From Sphingobacterium sp. UBA2700 (lineage in GTDB: Bacteria; Bacteroidota; Bacteroidia; Sphingobacteriales; Sphingobacteriaceae), in the NCBI GenBank assembly GCA_002354335.1, contig DELI01000029.1, positions 223,909 through 287,908 of the forward strand: a DNA stretch of 64,000 nucleotides, written 5' to 3'. Position numbers and translations under genes: made by a program. The notes under the pieces are model-generated. The model was not told the DNA's origin. It worked only from the letters and a program-made list of their open reading frames with translations, and searched no databases. Shown here one piece after another: positions 28,686-38,700 of the stretch (the first letter of the stretch is position 1; each line of letters starts with the position of its first letter).

Positions 28686-29804
28686 TTAGTTTAACTCGGA
28701 AATGAATTGAACTATTCTTTCGCATGCCTTACCGTCTCCATAGGGATTATGTAAAGATGACATTAAATCATATTTAGCTTTTTCTCTTAGTAATTGTTCG
28801 GCGTGAGAAACGATTAAGTTTTTGTTAGTTCCCACCAAAATAACAGTACCGGCGTCTACCGCCTCAGGTCGTTCTGTGGTATCACGCATTACCAAAACAG
28901 GCTTCCCTAAACTTGGCGCTTCCTCCTGCACACCACCAGAATCAGTGATGATCAAATAGGATTGATTCATTAGCCATACAAAAGCAGGATATGCTAGCGG
29001 ATCGATTAATTGAATATTACTTACACCGGATAAAATATCATAGACCGGCTTTTTGACGTTCGGATTTAGATGCACGGGATAAATAATTTGCACATCGGTA
29101 TTATTTAACGCGATTTCTTTAAGAGCCTCACAAATATTGATGAAACCTTGTCCATGGTTTTCTCGTCGATGACCTGTAACCAAAATCAATTTCTTACTTA
29201 CATCAACGATTTGCTTAAGTTTATTGATTTCAGGGTTATTTAATTCTTTAACTCGTTCAGAACTATCAAATAAGGCATCAATTACGGTGTTCCCAGTAAC
29301 CAAAATATCTTTCTCTTGAATATTTTCTCTTAAAAGATTTTCTTTGGAGGCATAAGTCGGTGCAAAATGATAATCACAAATTCTACCCGCAACTTGTCTG
29401 TTCATCTCCTCTGGGAAAGGAGACCTTTTATTATGCGTTCTCAATCCAGCTTCCACATGGCAAACCTTTGCCCCAGAATAAAAGGCGGCAATACTACTGG
29501 CCATCGTTGTCGTTGTATCCCCATGAACATAGACGTAATCTGGCTTAAACTCTTCCAAGATTGGCCGCAAACCAGTTATTATGTCTCCAGTTAATGTATA
29601 TAGATTTTGATTTGGTTTCATTAAATTCAAATCAAAATCAGGGATTATATCGAAAAAATCTAAAACTTGATCAAGCATTTCGCGATGTTGAGCGGTTACA
29701 CAAACCTTTGTTTCAAAATCATTCCGTCTTTTAAATGCTTTTACTAACGGAGCCATTTTTATAGCTTCGGGACGTGTACCAAACACGATGAGATTTTTTT
29801 TCAT
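28686..29804 (-). CDS. wecB: UDP-N-acetylglucosamine 2-epimerase
   Basis: 372 residues, full length. Recognisable segments are [17 protein letters not shown] at the N-terminus, [40 protein letters not shown] (motif CHVEAGLRT), [13 protein letters not shown] and [20 protein letters not shown]. It interconverts UDP-GlcNAc and UDP-ManNAc, so ManNAc or its uronic acid is a likely capsule component. It starts 15 bases after the dehydrogenase gene. Confidence 0.96.
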   Translation of the reverse strand: MKKNLIVFGTRPEAIKMAPLVKAFKRRNDFETKVCVTAQHREMLDQVLDFFDIIPDFDLNLMKPNQNLYTLTGDIITGLRPILEEFKPDYVYVHGDTTTTMASSIAAFYSGAKVCHVEAGLRTHNKRSPFPEEMNRQVAGRICDYHFAPTYASKENLLRENIQEKDILVTGNTVIDALFDSSERVKELNNPEINKLKQIVDVSKKLILVTGHRRENHGQGFINICEALKEIALNNTDVQIIYPVHLNPNVKKPVYDILSGVSNIQLIDPLAYPAFVWLMNQSYLIITDSGGVQEEAPSLGKPVLVMRDTTERPEAVDAGTVILVGTNKNLIVSHAEQLLREKAKYDLMSSLHNPYGDGKACERIVQFISELN

Positions 29805-29819
29805 ATCCTTAATTAAAAA

Positions 29820-31217
29820 TTATAACCTTGCATCGACGAGCAATCTATTTAGAACCCCTTTGGTATCAAAAATAACCGCATTGTTCTTCTTAAGATCACT
29901 GATATCTATGTTGTTAAATTCACGATGTGCCACAGCAAGGACTATTGCATCATAGCCTTCATATTGGTCTTCAATAAATACATTTTCAACTTGCTTGGAT
30001 GGTGAATTCAAATATTCAGCGGCCACAAGCTTCTTTAGATTATTCAATAATTTCTTTTGACGATTTGATTCCTTCAAATTTTGAATTAGGTCAATATCAA
30101 ATTGATCGCGTACTTTCTCTGGGCTCGCCCAAGGATCATATACATCGACTTTAATGCCATAATCCTGCAGTTCACGATAGATATCGACAACTTTGGAATT
30201 ACGGATATCCGGACAATTCTCCTTAAACGTTATTCCCAAAATCAATGCTCGCGCGCCTTTGATGACAATATCTTTTGACGACATGAGCTTCACCACTTTT
30301 GACGCAACAAAACTCGCCATTTGCTCATTCACACGTCGACCCGAAAGGATTACGTTTGGTTGATATCCAACTTGAGATGCTTTATGCGCTAAATAAAAAG
30401 GATCTACCGAAATACAATGTCCACCGACCAAACCTGGTTTGAATGGAAGAAAATTGTATTTTGTAGCAGCAGCGTCTAATACGTCTTGAGTATCAATACC
30501 AATCCGATCAAAAATCAAGGCCAATTCATTTACAAATGATATATTAACATCACGCTGCGCATTTTCGATTGCCTTAGCAGCCTCCGCCACACGAATGGAG
30601 GCAGCCTTAAATGTCCCTGCTTTTATGATTTTTTGGTAAAGTTCATCCACACGACTGGCAGTATCTTCATCTGAACCCGACGTAATCTTAACGACATTGA
30701 CCAGAGTGTTCACTTTATCGCCAGGATTGATCCGTTCTGGAGAGTAGCCGATAAAAAAATCTTTATTCAGACGAAGTCCCGATCTTTCTTCCAAGAGCGG
30801 CACACACTCCTCCTCCGTACAGCCAGGGTAAACTGTAGATTCGTAGATAACTACGTCGTTCTTTTTCAAATAGTTCGCAACCAATTCTGTCGCGTATTTT
30901 AATGGCTGTAAGTTTGGAACATTGTAACTATCAATTGGAGTGGGAACAGTAACAATGTAAATATTACAGTCTTTAATATCAGCGGCAGAACTAGTAAGAT
31001 ATAAGCCTACTTCATTCGTAAGGTCATCTTTTATCGCATTGGCTTCCTTGAGATCAACCTCTAATGTTTCGTCGTTCCGTAACTTTAATTGATCTATTCT
31101 CTTTCGATCGATATCGAATCCAACAACAGAAAACAACCTACCAAATTCCAACGCGAGTGGAAGGCCGACATATCCCAATCCAATGACTGCTATTTTATCC
31201 TGTTGATCTGTATACAC
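29820..31217 (-). CDS. Nucleotide-sugar 6-dehydrogenase (TviB/WbpA type)
   Basis: 465 residues, full length. An N-terminal GLGYVGLPLALEFG Rossmann motif is followed by TVPTPIDSYNVPNL, ESTVYPGCTEEECVPLLE, GYSPERINPGDK, and the catalytic cysteine in LVGGHCISVDPFYL. This set is typical of TviB/WbpA UDP-HexNAc dehydrogenases that make UDP-GlcNAc or UDP-ManNAc uronic acids with 2 NAD+. With WecB next door, UDP-ManNAcA is possible. The start appears to be GTG at 31217, because no ATG precedes the Rossmann motif and a stop lies a few codons upstream. It may be the only working uronate-forming enzyme here, since ugd is broken. Confidence 0.92.
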   Translation of the reverse strand: MYTDQQDKIAVIGLGYVGLPLALEFGRLFSVVGFDIDRKRIDQLKLRNDETLEVDLKEANAIKDDLTNEVGLYLTSSAADIKDCNIYIVTVPTPIDSYNVPNLQPLKYATELVANYLKKNDVVIYESTVYPGCTEEECVPLLEERSGLRLNKDFFIGYSPERINPGDKVNTLVNVVKITSGSDEDTASRVDELYQKIIKAGTFKAASIRVAEAAKAIENAQRDVNISFVNELALIFDRIGIDTQDVLDAAATKYNFLPFKPGLVGGHCISVDPFYLAHKASQVGYQPNVILSGRRVNEQMASFVASKVVKLMSSKDIVIKGARALILGITFKENCPDIRNSKVVDIYRELQDYGIKVDVYDPWASPEKVRDQFDIDLIQNLKESNRQKKLLNNLKKLVAAEYLNSPSKQVENVFIEDQYEGYDAIVLAVAHREFNNIDISDLKKNNAVIFDTKGVLNRLLVDARL

Positions 31218-31236
31218 TTGACGAATACTTTAGTCT

Positions 31237-31734
31237 TTAGGCTTTACCGTTTTTCGCATTTTCTTTATCCGCCACGATCTTTCTCAATCCCGAGCTGGAA
31301 AATCTATGATCTCTACTGTTGAAATAAAGCTCGATTCCTTTTTCCTCACAGTATTTTCTTCCTGTAAAATCACGATCTTTATATTCATCCCCAACGATAC
31401 GAACATCCAGCTTAAAAGATTTTAAAATATCTTCTAAGTCTTGCTCCGTAGAGTAAGGAACGATCTCATCAACATAAACACATCCTCTTAATTGAATATA
31501 TCTTTCGACTACGGTTTGTGTCGGAGCATTTTTTTCTGGCCTATCCAACGTTGGATCCATTTGAAGACCGCAGATTAAATAATCACATTGTCGCTTTGCT
31601 TCCGCTAGCATCATGATGTGCCCTGCGTGTAATAAATCGAACGTACTAAAAGTGATACCTACGCGAGGTCCAGGATTATAATCTTGACTTTTTGCAGCAA
31701 AATTTGCTTGCTCACTTTTTTCTATTTCTTTCAT
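31237..31734 (-). CDS. Cytidylyltransferase-family protein (TagD-like)
   Basis: 165 residues. The nucleotidyltransferase signature GITFSTFDLLHAGHIMMLAEAK, with the HxGH-type motif (H-A-G-H), is followed by DYLICGLQMDP and, near the end, RFSSSGLRKIV, matching the ISTS(x)-type second motif. A glycerol-3-phosphate cytidylyltransferase or related CDP/ADP-activating role is plausible and would give a glycerol-phosphate-like substituent. An N-terminal extension of about 25 residues precedes the core. It lies between the dehydrogenase and the broken ugd in the capsule operon. Confidence 0.82.
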   Translation of the reverse strand: MKEIEKSEQANFAAKSQDYNPGPRVGITFSTFDLLHAGHIMMLAEAKRQCDYLICGLQMDPTLDRPEKNAPTQTVVERYIQLRGCVYVDEIVPYSTEQDLEDILKSFKLDVRIVGDEYKDRDFTGRKYCEEKGIELYFNSRDHRFSSSGLRKIVADKENAKNGKA

Positions 31735-31763
31735 AATATTTATTGTTAAGAGTTAAGAATCAA

Positions 31764-33133
31764 TTATTCCCCAATAGCATAATAGACAAAACCTAAATCT
31801 TCCAGCTTTTTTTTATCCAACAACTTTCGTCCATCAAAAACGAAAGCAGGTTTTTTCATATTGTCCTTAATTCTCTTCCAATCGTAATCTTTAAATTCAT
31901 CCCATTCTGTAAGAATTGCTACTGCGTCTGCATCTTGGCAAGCCTCGTAAGGATTATCAATTACGTTCAACAATTCTTTATTATCTTGACCTGAGCGGGT
32001 ATTTACATAGTTTAAGTCCCTGCATATCTGATGTTCTTGTACTTCCCAGTCAAACACGCTAATCTGCGCTTGCTCCTCTAGGAGATGATCGGCGACATAA
32101 ATCGCTGCTGATTCTCTTGTATCGTTTGTGTTCTTTTTAAACGCCAACCCCAGAAAAGCAATTTTCTTGCCATTTACTGTATTAAACATAGATTGTATCA
32201 TCTTTTCTGCGAATCTAGTTTTTTGGTGATCATTTATTTTGATTACCTCATCCTAAAAAAACCCTTACTTAATTCAGGTTATAGCATTTACCAATATATA
32301 CTAAATTTAATAAATCCTTTTGAAAACACGAACCCCCAAATCCAACAGATCCTTTTAAAAATTTAGCACGTATCCTCGAATCCTGTCCGATGGCGTTCGC
32401 TACCTCGTCCACATTCGTTCCAGTTACCTCGCAAAGCTCCGAGAGCGAGTTGATGGAGGAAACGCGTTGCGCAAGGAAGGCGTGTGCTACCAGCTTGGAA
32501 AGTTCCGAAGACCAAAGATTAGTCGTTATGATTCGTTCGGATGGCACCCAAGCCTCGTAAATCTGTTCCAGCGCCTGTATCGCGCCTTGATTCTCCCCTC
32601 CAATCAATATATGATCGGGGTTATGAAGATCCTGTATTGCAGTACCTTCGGCTAGGAATTCAGGGTTTGAAAGCACATGGAACTGTACGCCCCTTCCCGT
32701 ATGGTCTAATATACTTTTTATAGTTGCCGCAGTACGCACCGAGATGGTTGACTTTTCTACGATAATCTTAGAGGAAGTCGCCACATCAGCAATCTGCCGA
32801 GCACATAACTTAATAAATTTAAGATCTGCCACTTGATCTTGCTTTCGTTGGTGTATTTACCGAAATAAAGATCATATCGGCATCGGCTATGACTTTATTC
32901 TTCACATCGCTAGAGAAAAACAGGTTTCTTCTGCGTGCTTCTGCAGCAACTGCATTAAGACCTGGCTCATATAGAGGTAGATTATCTAGATTCTCGTTGT
33001 TCCATGCATTTATTCGATCCACATTTAAGTCTACTACAGTAACCTTTATATCCGGATTCTTCTGAGCAATGACGGACATGGTCGGTTCCGCATCGTATCC
33101 AGCTCCAATACACGCTATGTTATTAATGCTCAT
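31764..33133 (-). pseudogene. ugd: Broken UDP-glucose 6-dehydrogenase
   Basis: Three consecutive open pieces of one UDP-glucose dehydrogenase. Piece 1 (32819-33133) has the N-terminal NAD domain, but the GAGYVGGPT motif now reads GAGYDAEPT. It loses frame after SVNTPTKA. Piece 2 (32269-about 32829) resumes at [12 protein letters not shown] and keeps FGGSCFQKD, with the catalytic cysteine. It ends in a nonsense codon after NLN. After roughly 25 altered bases with a net frame change, piece 3 resumes at VIKINDHQKT just upstream of 32201 and keeps FLGLAFKKNTNDTRESAA. At least three lesions make a sequencing artefact unlikely. UDP-glucuronate from this gene is not expected. Confidence 0.9.
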
Positions 33134-33157
33134 TCGAATCCTACTAATCCTTAATAA

Positions 33158-33676
33158 TTACCTATGATCTTCTTTTTCAAAAAGGATGATCTGCTGTTGA
33201 ACTTCCGACGGCTTCTCAAAATAGATCATAATCTTCTTATCCAATTGAGTTTCAATCTTAGCGCCCAGTTGGGTCAGGTATTCAACATCAATGGCTGTAC
33301 CCAGCACCATCACTTCAATCGTACCGGAATCAACGCCTTTTGCATAATCACCAAGAAGACAAACCTGCTCGATATCGCCAGACTTCTCCAATACATGTTC
33401 GATCGCCTTGTCGATACCTAGATATTTTCTTACCAGGTTCTGAAGCGAGTCAAACAAGGGGTGCTGCGTATTTGCGCGATAATAAATTCGTTGGTTCTCT
33501 TGATTTCGATTTAGGTATCCAGCATCTGTCAGCTGGTTGAGTTCTTTTCTTACTGCATTGGTCGACTCGTTGAATTCCTCCGCTATACCGCGTAAGTATC
33601 CCTTATTTGATGCCGAAACAAAAAATTTGATAAGCAATTTCAATCGGGTCTTCGATGTAATTAGCGAGTCTAACAT
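33158..33676 (-). CDS. Winged-helix regulator heading the capsule operon
   Basis: 172 residues. Residues 1-70 form a winged helix-turn-helix of ArsR/MarR-like type (LRGIAEEFNESTNAVRKELNQL, then the wing GYLNRNQENQRIYYRAN). Residues about 95-170 look like a nucleotidyltransferase-like domain (VCLLGDYAKGVDSGTIEVMVLG), with the GDYAKG in the place of the usual GSxARG, so catalysis is doubtful. It is the first gene after the capsule promoter and is followed by ugd after 24 bases. A role in autoregulating capsule expression is inferred. Similar proteins head polysaccharide loci in the phylum, to my knowledge without a settled function. Confidence 0.8.
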   Translation of the reverse strand: MLDSLITSKTRLKLLIKFFVSASNKGYLRGIAEEFNESTNAVRKELNQLTDAGYLNRNQENQRIYYRANTQHPLFDSLQNLVRKYLGIDKAIEHVLEKSGDIEQVCLLGDYAKGVDSGTIEVMVLGTAIDVEYLTQLGAKIETQLDKKIMIYFEKPSEVQQQIILFEKEDHR

Positions 33677-33693
33677 GTGTCAGTATTGAGCAA

Positions 33694-33724
33694 CAAAAGT
33701 ACTCAACATTTTGATTAAAACAAA
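33694..33724 (-). promoter_or_regulatory. Bacteroidota-type promoter of the capsule operon
   Basis: On the minus strand a perfect TTTG (33724-33721), a 19-base spacer and TACTTTTG (33701-33694) match the Bacteroidota sigma consensus TTTG/TAnnTTTG. It ends 17 bases before the ATG of the winged-helix gene, so the 5' leader is only about 10 bases. Confidence 0.75.
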
Positions 33725-33810
33725 TTGTTTAGCTAGTCTATGTATTAAACTTATGTTAACACAAAAATATAGCGGCATGCAAACGATTGATTTCGCATTT
33801 GCCTGATAAC

Positions 33811-33850
33811 GAATAGAAAAAGCATCGTAACATGACTGCCCGATGCTTTT
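33811..33850 (-). terminator. Intrinsic terminator after the 33869 gene
   Basis: Stem of 10 bp (33818-33827 with 33841-33850), 13-base loop, then TTTTC on the minus strand. It ends the upstream gene and insulates the capsule promoter just downstream. Confidence 0.75.
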
Positions 33851-33868
33851 AACAACCTAAAAAACGGA

Positions 33869-34375
33869 TTATACTGCTAATCCTTCAATTTTTTCCGATG
33901 GATTCGTAAAACTCTCCTCTGAAAACTCCTGTAAGACATAATAAGTAGTCTTTAGGAAAAATTTCTTCGTTCCTTTCCTATCAATCACATATCCTTTTAC
34001 AAGTACGCTCTCCCTTTGACCTTTATGATTCAACAAAGCCATATTGTGAATTGAAAAGCCAATAGATCTCATCGCACTCTCCGTAGATTTGCCGGGAGTT
34101 ACAAAGAAGTTCAATTTTTCGAATGCATTTACACGGATGTGCTTATTGCTGCTTTGCACACCCGTGATTACAACTTCTTTCACATGTTCCCCGTAGCTAG
34201 GAAGTTGAAAAATTATGCATCCGTAATGGGAATGAGAATCCCCATTGTTCTCGTCTAATAACACGCTCACCGTCAAGTCAGCATATTTATCGAAATTGCT
34301 GTGAGAAAATCTTCGGTATACGTAGAAGAATCCAACAGCTAATAGAATGATTACAGTTAATAATGAATAGTTCAT
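33869..34375 (-). CDS. Unknown single-pass membrane protein
   Basis: 168 residues from the ATG at 34375, chosen because the product then begins MNYSLLTVIILLAVGFFYVY, a clean N-terminal membrane anchor. A longer frame to 34489 adds an implausible leader and would contain the -7-like TAAATTTG (34420-34427). The rest is a soluble, beta-rich domain of about 140 residues with no family I recognise. It ends before the terminator that separates it from the capsule operon. Confidence 0.65.
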   Translation of the reverse strand: MNYSLLTVIILLAVGFFYVYRRFSHSNFDKYADLTVSVLLDENNGDSHSHYGCIIFQLPSYGEHVKEVVITGVQSSNKHIRVNAFEKLNFFVTPGKSTESAMRSIGFSIHNMALLNHKGQRESVLVKGYVIDRKGTKKFFLKTTYYVLQEFSEESFTNPSEKIEGLAV

Positions 34376-34574
34376 TGAGGCTTTATTTGCTTTTATTAAT
34401 CCTCGAAAGGAGAATAAGTCAAATTTAGACGCAATAATCGATATTCGGTAATTTAGGGGGGGTGGACAAAAGGTGGACAAATCGCACAAATTTATTTATC
34501 CGATTTTGGGGGATTTATTCGTAAAAAACTATTTATCAACAAGATAAACAAACTTACCTCCTGGATAGTTCATT

Positions 34575-36308
34575 TTACAACTGAGTTTCTATAATTTCTT
34601 GCTTTTTCTTTAGTCTTTGTTTTGCCTTTTTGATAGCTTCTATAGAAACCCCGAGGAGATCGCCCATGCTTCGATTGCTAAGGTCCAATTTCATTAAAGC
34701 CAACAGCCTCAAATCATTTTCCGAAAGCTTGGGATATATCGCTTTTTGCCCAATCAGGAAACCGGGATACACGCGATTGAACACTTCTTTGAATTTTATC
34801 CAACGCTCATCCGTCATGATATGTGTTTCAAGCATATCACTCAGACTATCGTTGATTTTCTCTTGATAGGCGGGATCCAGATCCTCACCATGTTTCACTT
34901 CCAACCTTAATTGCTGGATAGTCGCGTCATTTTGTTTGATTGTATTGGTAAACTCTTCCAACGAATCTCTCAGAACTAATAGTTCTTGATCCACTTGATT
35001 CTTTTCAAATGCCAAACGCAATTGTTCCTTCTCCAGAAGCGTAGATCTGATTCGCTCTTTATTTCTAGCGCGATTTATCAATAATAAAATGATCACAAAG
35101 GTCAAAAACAATAAAACACCGATTAGCTGGTATTTCTGTTGAGCCTGCACTTTCTTCATCTCCGCCGCTGCAACCGCTTGCGAATAACGCTCAGACTCCC
35201 ATTGCCAATAAATCTTTTGCATCATTTCATAATTCGACTGTTTTGTCAAACTATCGTTGAGGGCGAGATATTCTTGCAGATGGATTAACTCCTTGGGGTT
35301 ATTGCCCTCGCCATGAGCGATATCCGCAAATGCTTTAGCGATGTCTTTTTTATATTGCAGAAAGTACGGCTTATCTTCGACATAACCTTCCGACTTGTAG
35401 AGCGCCTCCTTAGCATCCTTCCATTGCCTTCGTTGAATATAGACATCGGCTATCGCAATATTTGCCCGCATGGCATCTAAAGGTTCATTAAACTTCTCCG
35501 AATACGTGATATTCCGCTGTATCAGCTCCAAACACTTATCAAGATTCCCTCTGCTTCTTTCAAAATCGGCCAAATTACCCGAGATAATTCCTATCCATAC
35601 CGAATCTTTCGCCTTTTCTGCAACCTTTAACGCATGTTTGAAATAATCTTCGGATTCAGACATCTGAGAATCGCGCCTCAAATAAACGGCCACGGCATTG
35701 AACATATCGATCCGCTTCCTGCTCAGCTCTTCGGTATAAGGAATACCCAGTTTAAGATATACGATTGCTTTTTTATGATCGCCTATGTAACTGTAAAAGT
35801 TTGCCATATAACCGTAGTGAAGAGGAACCAGGGGAATGGTTGCCGACAACACACGTTCATTGAAATCATTTGCTCTTAAAAAGTAAGGAAAAGCTCGTTC
35901 TAAGTTTCTGTATATAAAATAATAATAGCCCCAACGAATGTTTGTCAGCATCTCTAATCCCTCCTCATTCTCGTCAGCAATCGTATTTAATGCTAATTCG
36001 AAATAACGATCCGTTCGATCATTGGGTTTATCAAAAGCAATCGAAAAAGCATCGGCCATCAACATATAATACGCCCACTTTAACTTATAATTATGCTTTT
36101 CAATTGCAAAGTCAAGAAGTGGATCTAAGTTTTTATGGATAGCTAAAGTGTCGCTTCCGAAATGTACTTTAGACCGCAGCACGCCTTCCAGCATAGCCTT
36201 TTCGCCTCTAATATCCAATAAATGAGCGTAGGGATTTTTGCCAGATAAATTTAAGAGGCAGACGAACAGTAATTGAATACAGGTTAACAGTATCGATTTT
36301 AAATACAT
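34575..36308 (-). CDS. TPR membrane regulator with C-terminal HTH
   Basis: 577 residues. An N-terminal signal or anchor (LLTCIQLLFVCLLNLSG) is followed by about five TPR-like repeats (residues about 40-370), a membrane helix (LIGVLLFLTFVIILLLINRA), a coiled coil (about 415-480) and a C-terminal LuxR-like helix-turn-helix (SENDLRLLALMKLDLSNRSMGDLLGVSIEAIKKAKQRL). This architecture is common in Bacteroidota and is thought to sense the envelope and bind DNA directly. It sits between the rml genes and the capsule operon, so control of polysaccharide synthesis is plausible. Confidence 0.82.
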   Translation of the reverse strand: MYLKSILLTCIQLLFVCLLNLSGKNPYAHLLDIRGEKAMLEGVLRSKVHFGSDTLAIHKNLDPLLDFAIEKHNYKLKWAYYMLMADAFSIAFDKPNDRTDRYFELALNTIADENEEGLEMLTNIRWGYYYFIYRNLERAFPYFLRANDFNERVLSATIPLVPLHYGYMANFYSYIGDHKKAIVYLKLGIPYTEELSRKRIDMFNAVAVYLRRDSQMSESEDYFKHALKVAEKAKDSVWIGIISGNLADFERSRGNLDKCLELIQRNITYSEKFNEPLDAMRANIAIADVYIQRRQWKDAKEALYKSEGYVEDKPYFLQYKKDIAKAFADIAHGEGNNPKELIHLQEYLALNDSLTKQSNYEMMQKIYWQWESERYSQAVAAAEMKKVQAQQKYQLIGVLLFLTFVIILLLINRARNKERIRSTLLEKEQLRLAFEKNQVDQELLVLRDSLEEFTNTIKQNDATIQQLRLEVKHGEDLDPAYQEKINDSLSDMLETHIMTDERWIKFKEVFNRVYPGFLIGQKAIYPKLSENDLRLLALMKLDLSNRSMGDLLGVSIEAIKKAKQRLKKKQEIIETQL

Positions 36309-36382
36309 TTCTATAAAATTCTCAAAAAAATTGAAATGACGAAATAGATTTATTTCGATTCAGTTTAAAGAGTATCGAAGGA

Positions 36383-37252
36383 CTATTTGGCAATGCGCCT
36401 TACATAGTCATAATAATCACCTTTCCTATCGGCGATATCTGCCAACACCTGCCTTTTATCGACAAAACCTTTTAATATGGCAATTTCTTCCAAACAAGCT
36501 ACCTTCAATGACGTTCTTTTTTCAATTGTCTTGATAAATTCTGTGGCTTCAGAAAGAGACTCATGCGTTCCTGTATCCAGCCAAGCGAAACCTCTACCGA
36601 GCAACTGCAAGTGTAAGCTTCCATGATTTAGATATTCCTGATTTACAGAGGTGATTTCAAGTTCGCCTCTCGCCGATGGTTTAACTTGTTTCGCGATGGA
36701 AATTACGCTATTTGGATAGAAGTATAGTCCAACAATCGCGTAATTCGATTGTGGGTCCTCAGGCTTCTCTTCAATATGGAGAACTTTTCCATCAGCGTCA
36801 AAAGATGCTACACCATATCGCTCCGGGTCGTCAACATAGTAACCGAATACAACAGCATTTTTATGATTCTCGACCTTATGTTTTGCCTCCTGCAGCAACA
36901 CCTGCAGACCTGCACCATAAAAAATATTATCTCCAAGTATCAAGCACACATCATCCTGGCCAATAAATTCTTCGCCGATTATAAATGCTTGCGCTAGACC
37001 ATCAGGATTCGGTTGCTGGGCATAAGAGATAGTAAGCCCTAGCTGGCTCCCAGTGCCAAAAAGCCGCTGGAAATGGGGCAAATCTACTGGCGTTGAAATA
37101 ATCAATATCTCTCGCATCCCCGCCATCATCAATACTGAAAGCGGATAATATATCATGGGCTTATCATAAACCGGTAATAATTGCTTCGACAGCACCTGCG
37201 TTAAGGGGTGCAAACGTGTACCCGATCCGCCTGCTAAGATTATTCCTTTCAT
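36383..37252 (-). CDS. rmlA: Glucose-1-phosphate thymidylyltransferase
   Basis: 289 residues, normal length. It begins [18 protein letters not shown] and contains [48 protein letters not shown] and [13 protein letters not shown], all conserved in RmlA. It makes dTDP-glucose from dTTP and glucose-1-phosphate. Last gene of an rmlB-C-D-A minus-strand operon. Confidence 0.97.
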   Translation of the reverse strand: MKGIILAGGSGTRLHPLTQVLSKQLLPVYDKPMIYYPLSVLMMAGMREILIISTPVDLPHFQRLFGTGSQLGLTISYAQQPNPDGLAQAFIIGEEFIGQDDVCLILGDNIFYGAGLQVLLQEAKHKVENHKNAVVFGYYVDDPERYGVASFDADGKVLHIEEKPEDPQSNYAIVGLYFYPNSVISIAKQVKPSARGELEITSVNQEYLNHGSLHLQLLGRGFAWLDTGTHESLSEATEFIKTIEKRTSLKVACLEEIAILKGFVDKRQVLADIADRKGDYYDYVRRIAK

Positions 37253-37270
37253 GATATTTCTTTACTAACG

Positions 37271-38146
37271 CTATTTATTTTTCCAGTCACCCAACATTTT
37301 CTTCAAACTCTCATCCCAGTTCGGTATGTGAATACCAAAAGTACTTTTTATTTTTGATTTATCTAAAACGGAGTACTTCGGCCGCTCTGCCGCAGTTTTA
37401 TATGCTGAACTAGGGATAGGCTTTAATAAACAGTCGAGTTGAAGCTCTTCTTTTATGGCTAAGGCAAAATCAAACCAAGATAAGTCGCCCTCATTCGCAT
37501 AGTGATATACTCCGGGCACCCAAACCTCACTGTCGATTATATGATTGATTAACAAAGCTAGATCTTTCGCATAGGTCGGACTCCCTACCTGATCGTCTAC
37601 GATCGATAATTCCTCTTTTGAAGCCATTAGGCGGATCATTGTTTTCACGAAATTCGCTCCGTATGAAGAATATACCCAAGATGTTCGAATGATAATTGCA
37701 TTGGAATTCTGCTCCAGGATAGCAATTTCCCCTAAAGCTTTTGTTTTCCCGTAGACATTAATTGGATTAACAGCATCCTCCTCTTTCCAGGGTCTACTGG
37801 CATGTCCATCAAAGACATAATCTGTCGAAATAGAAAGAAATTTACAGCCGGCCTGTTCCGCGTAAATCGCTATCTCTTTCACAGCAAGGTGATTGATCAA
37901 ATTTGCTAGCTCAAATTCCTCCTCTGCCCTATCCACTGCAGTATAGGCAGCAGCATTTATAATATATTCTGGCTTATAAGCCGACAAACGCTCATGTATA
38001 TGTTCAATCTCATTTAAGGGAAATAATGCTCTATTAAGGAATATGCTGTTATATTTATCAGACTCCTCGAGCAAGGCTTTCAATTCAGAACCTAATTGCC
38101 CGCTAGAGCCAATCAATAAAACTGTAGGTTTAACGAATTCAGCCAT
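37271..38146 (-). CDS. rmlD: dTDP-4-dehydrorhamnose reductase
   Basis: 291 residues of the SDR superfamily. It has LLIGSSGQLGSELKALL, NAAAYTAVDRAEEE, STDYVFDG and VNPINVYGKTKALGE with the catalytic Tyr-x3-Lys. It performs the last step to dTDP-L-rhamnose using NADPH. Its first base overlaps the rmlC stop. Confidence 0.95.
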   Translation of the reverse strand: MAEFVKPTVLLIGSSGQLGSELKALLEESDKYNSIFLNRALFPLNEIEHIHERLSAYKPEYIINAAAYTAVDRAEEEFELANLINHLAVKEIAIYAEQAGCKFLSISTDYVFDGHASRPWKEEDAVNPINVYGKTKALGEIAILEQNSNAIIIRTSWVYSSYGANFVKTMIRLMASKEELSIVDDQVGSPTYAKDLALLINHIIDSEVWVPGVYHYANEGDLSWFDFALAIKEELQLDCLLKPIPSSAYKTAAERPKYSVLDKSKIKSTFGIHIPNWDESLKKMLGDWKNK

Positions 38147-38691
38147 TAGCGAGCTATTTGATTCAAATAGGGTAAGATTTGATCTTTTTCAGAGATGATC
38201 ATCTTGTCCGCGGTAATTCTCCAATCGATTGCTATGGTCGGATCGTCAAACTTGACGCCTATCTCCGCCTCTTTGTTATAAAAGTTGTCGCATTTATAGA
38301 AAAACTCTGCTGTCTCCGAGAGCACGACAAAACCGTGCAAGAAACCACGTGGAACAAAGAGCTGTTTTTTATTTTCTGCAGACAGCAACACCGAAATATA
38401 CTTCCCGAATGTAGGGGAATCTCTCCTGAAATCGACCGCAACATCTAAAACCTCTCCATGAAGAACACGAACGAGTTTAGCTTGCGCATATTCTCCGGCC
38501 TGCGCATGCAAGCCTCTTAAGACGCCATAGCTGGAAAACGACTGATTGTCTTGCACAAAATGAATGCGTTGAGCCGTTGCGGCGGCAAAGCTAGATTCAT
38601 TAAACGATTCGAAGAAGTAGCCTCTGCTGTCTACAATTATTTTAGGTTCAATTATAAAACATCCCTCCAATGCTGTCTTTGTAGCCTTCAT
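38146..38691 (-). CDS. rmlC: dTDP-4-dehydrorhamnose 3,5-epimerase
   Basis: 181 residues, a cupin. It shows DSRGYFFESFN, HFVQDNQSFSSYGVLRGLHAQ (base histidine region), AKLVRVLHGEVLDVAVD and FVPRGFLHGFVVLSE. The ATG at 38691 is preferred over the preceding TTG. Confidence 0.96.
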   Translation of the reverse strand: MKATKTALEGCFIIEPKIIVDSRGYFFESFNESSFAAATAQRIHFVQDNQSFSSYGVLRGLHAQAGEYAQAKLVRVLHGEVLDVAVDFRRDSPTFGKYISVLLSAENKKQLFVPRGFLHGFVVLSETAEFFYKCDNFYNKEAEIGVKFDDPTIAIDWRITADKMIISEKDQILPYLNQIAR

Positions 38692-38700
38692 CAATTAAAA

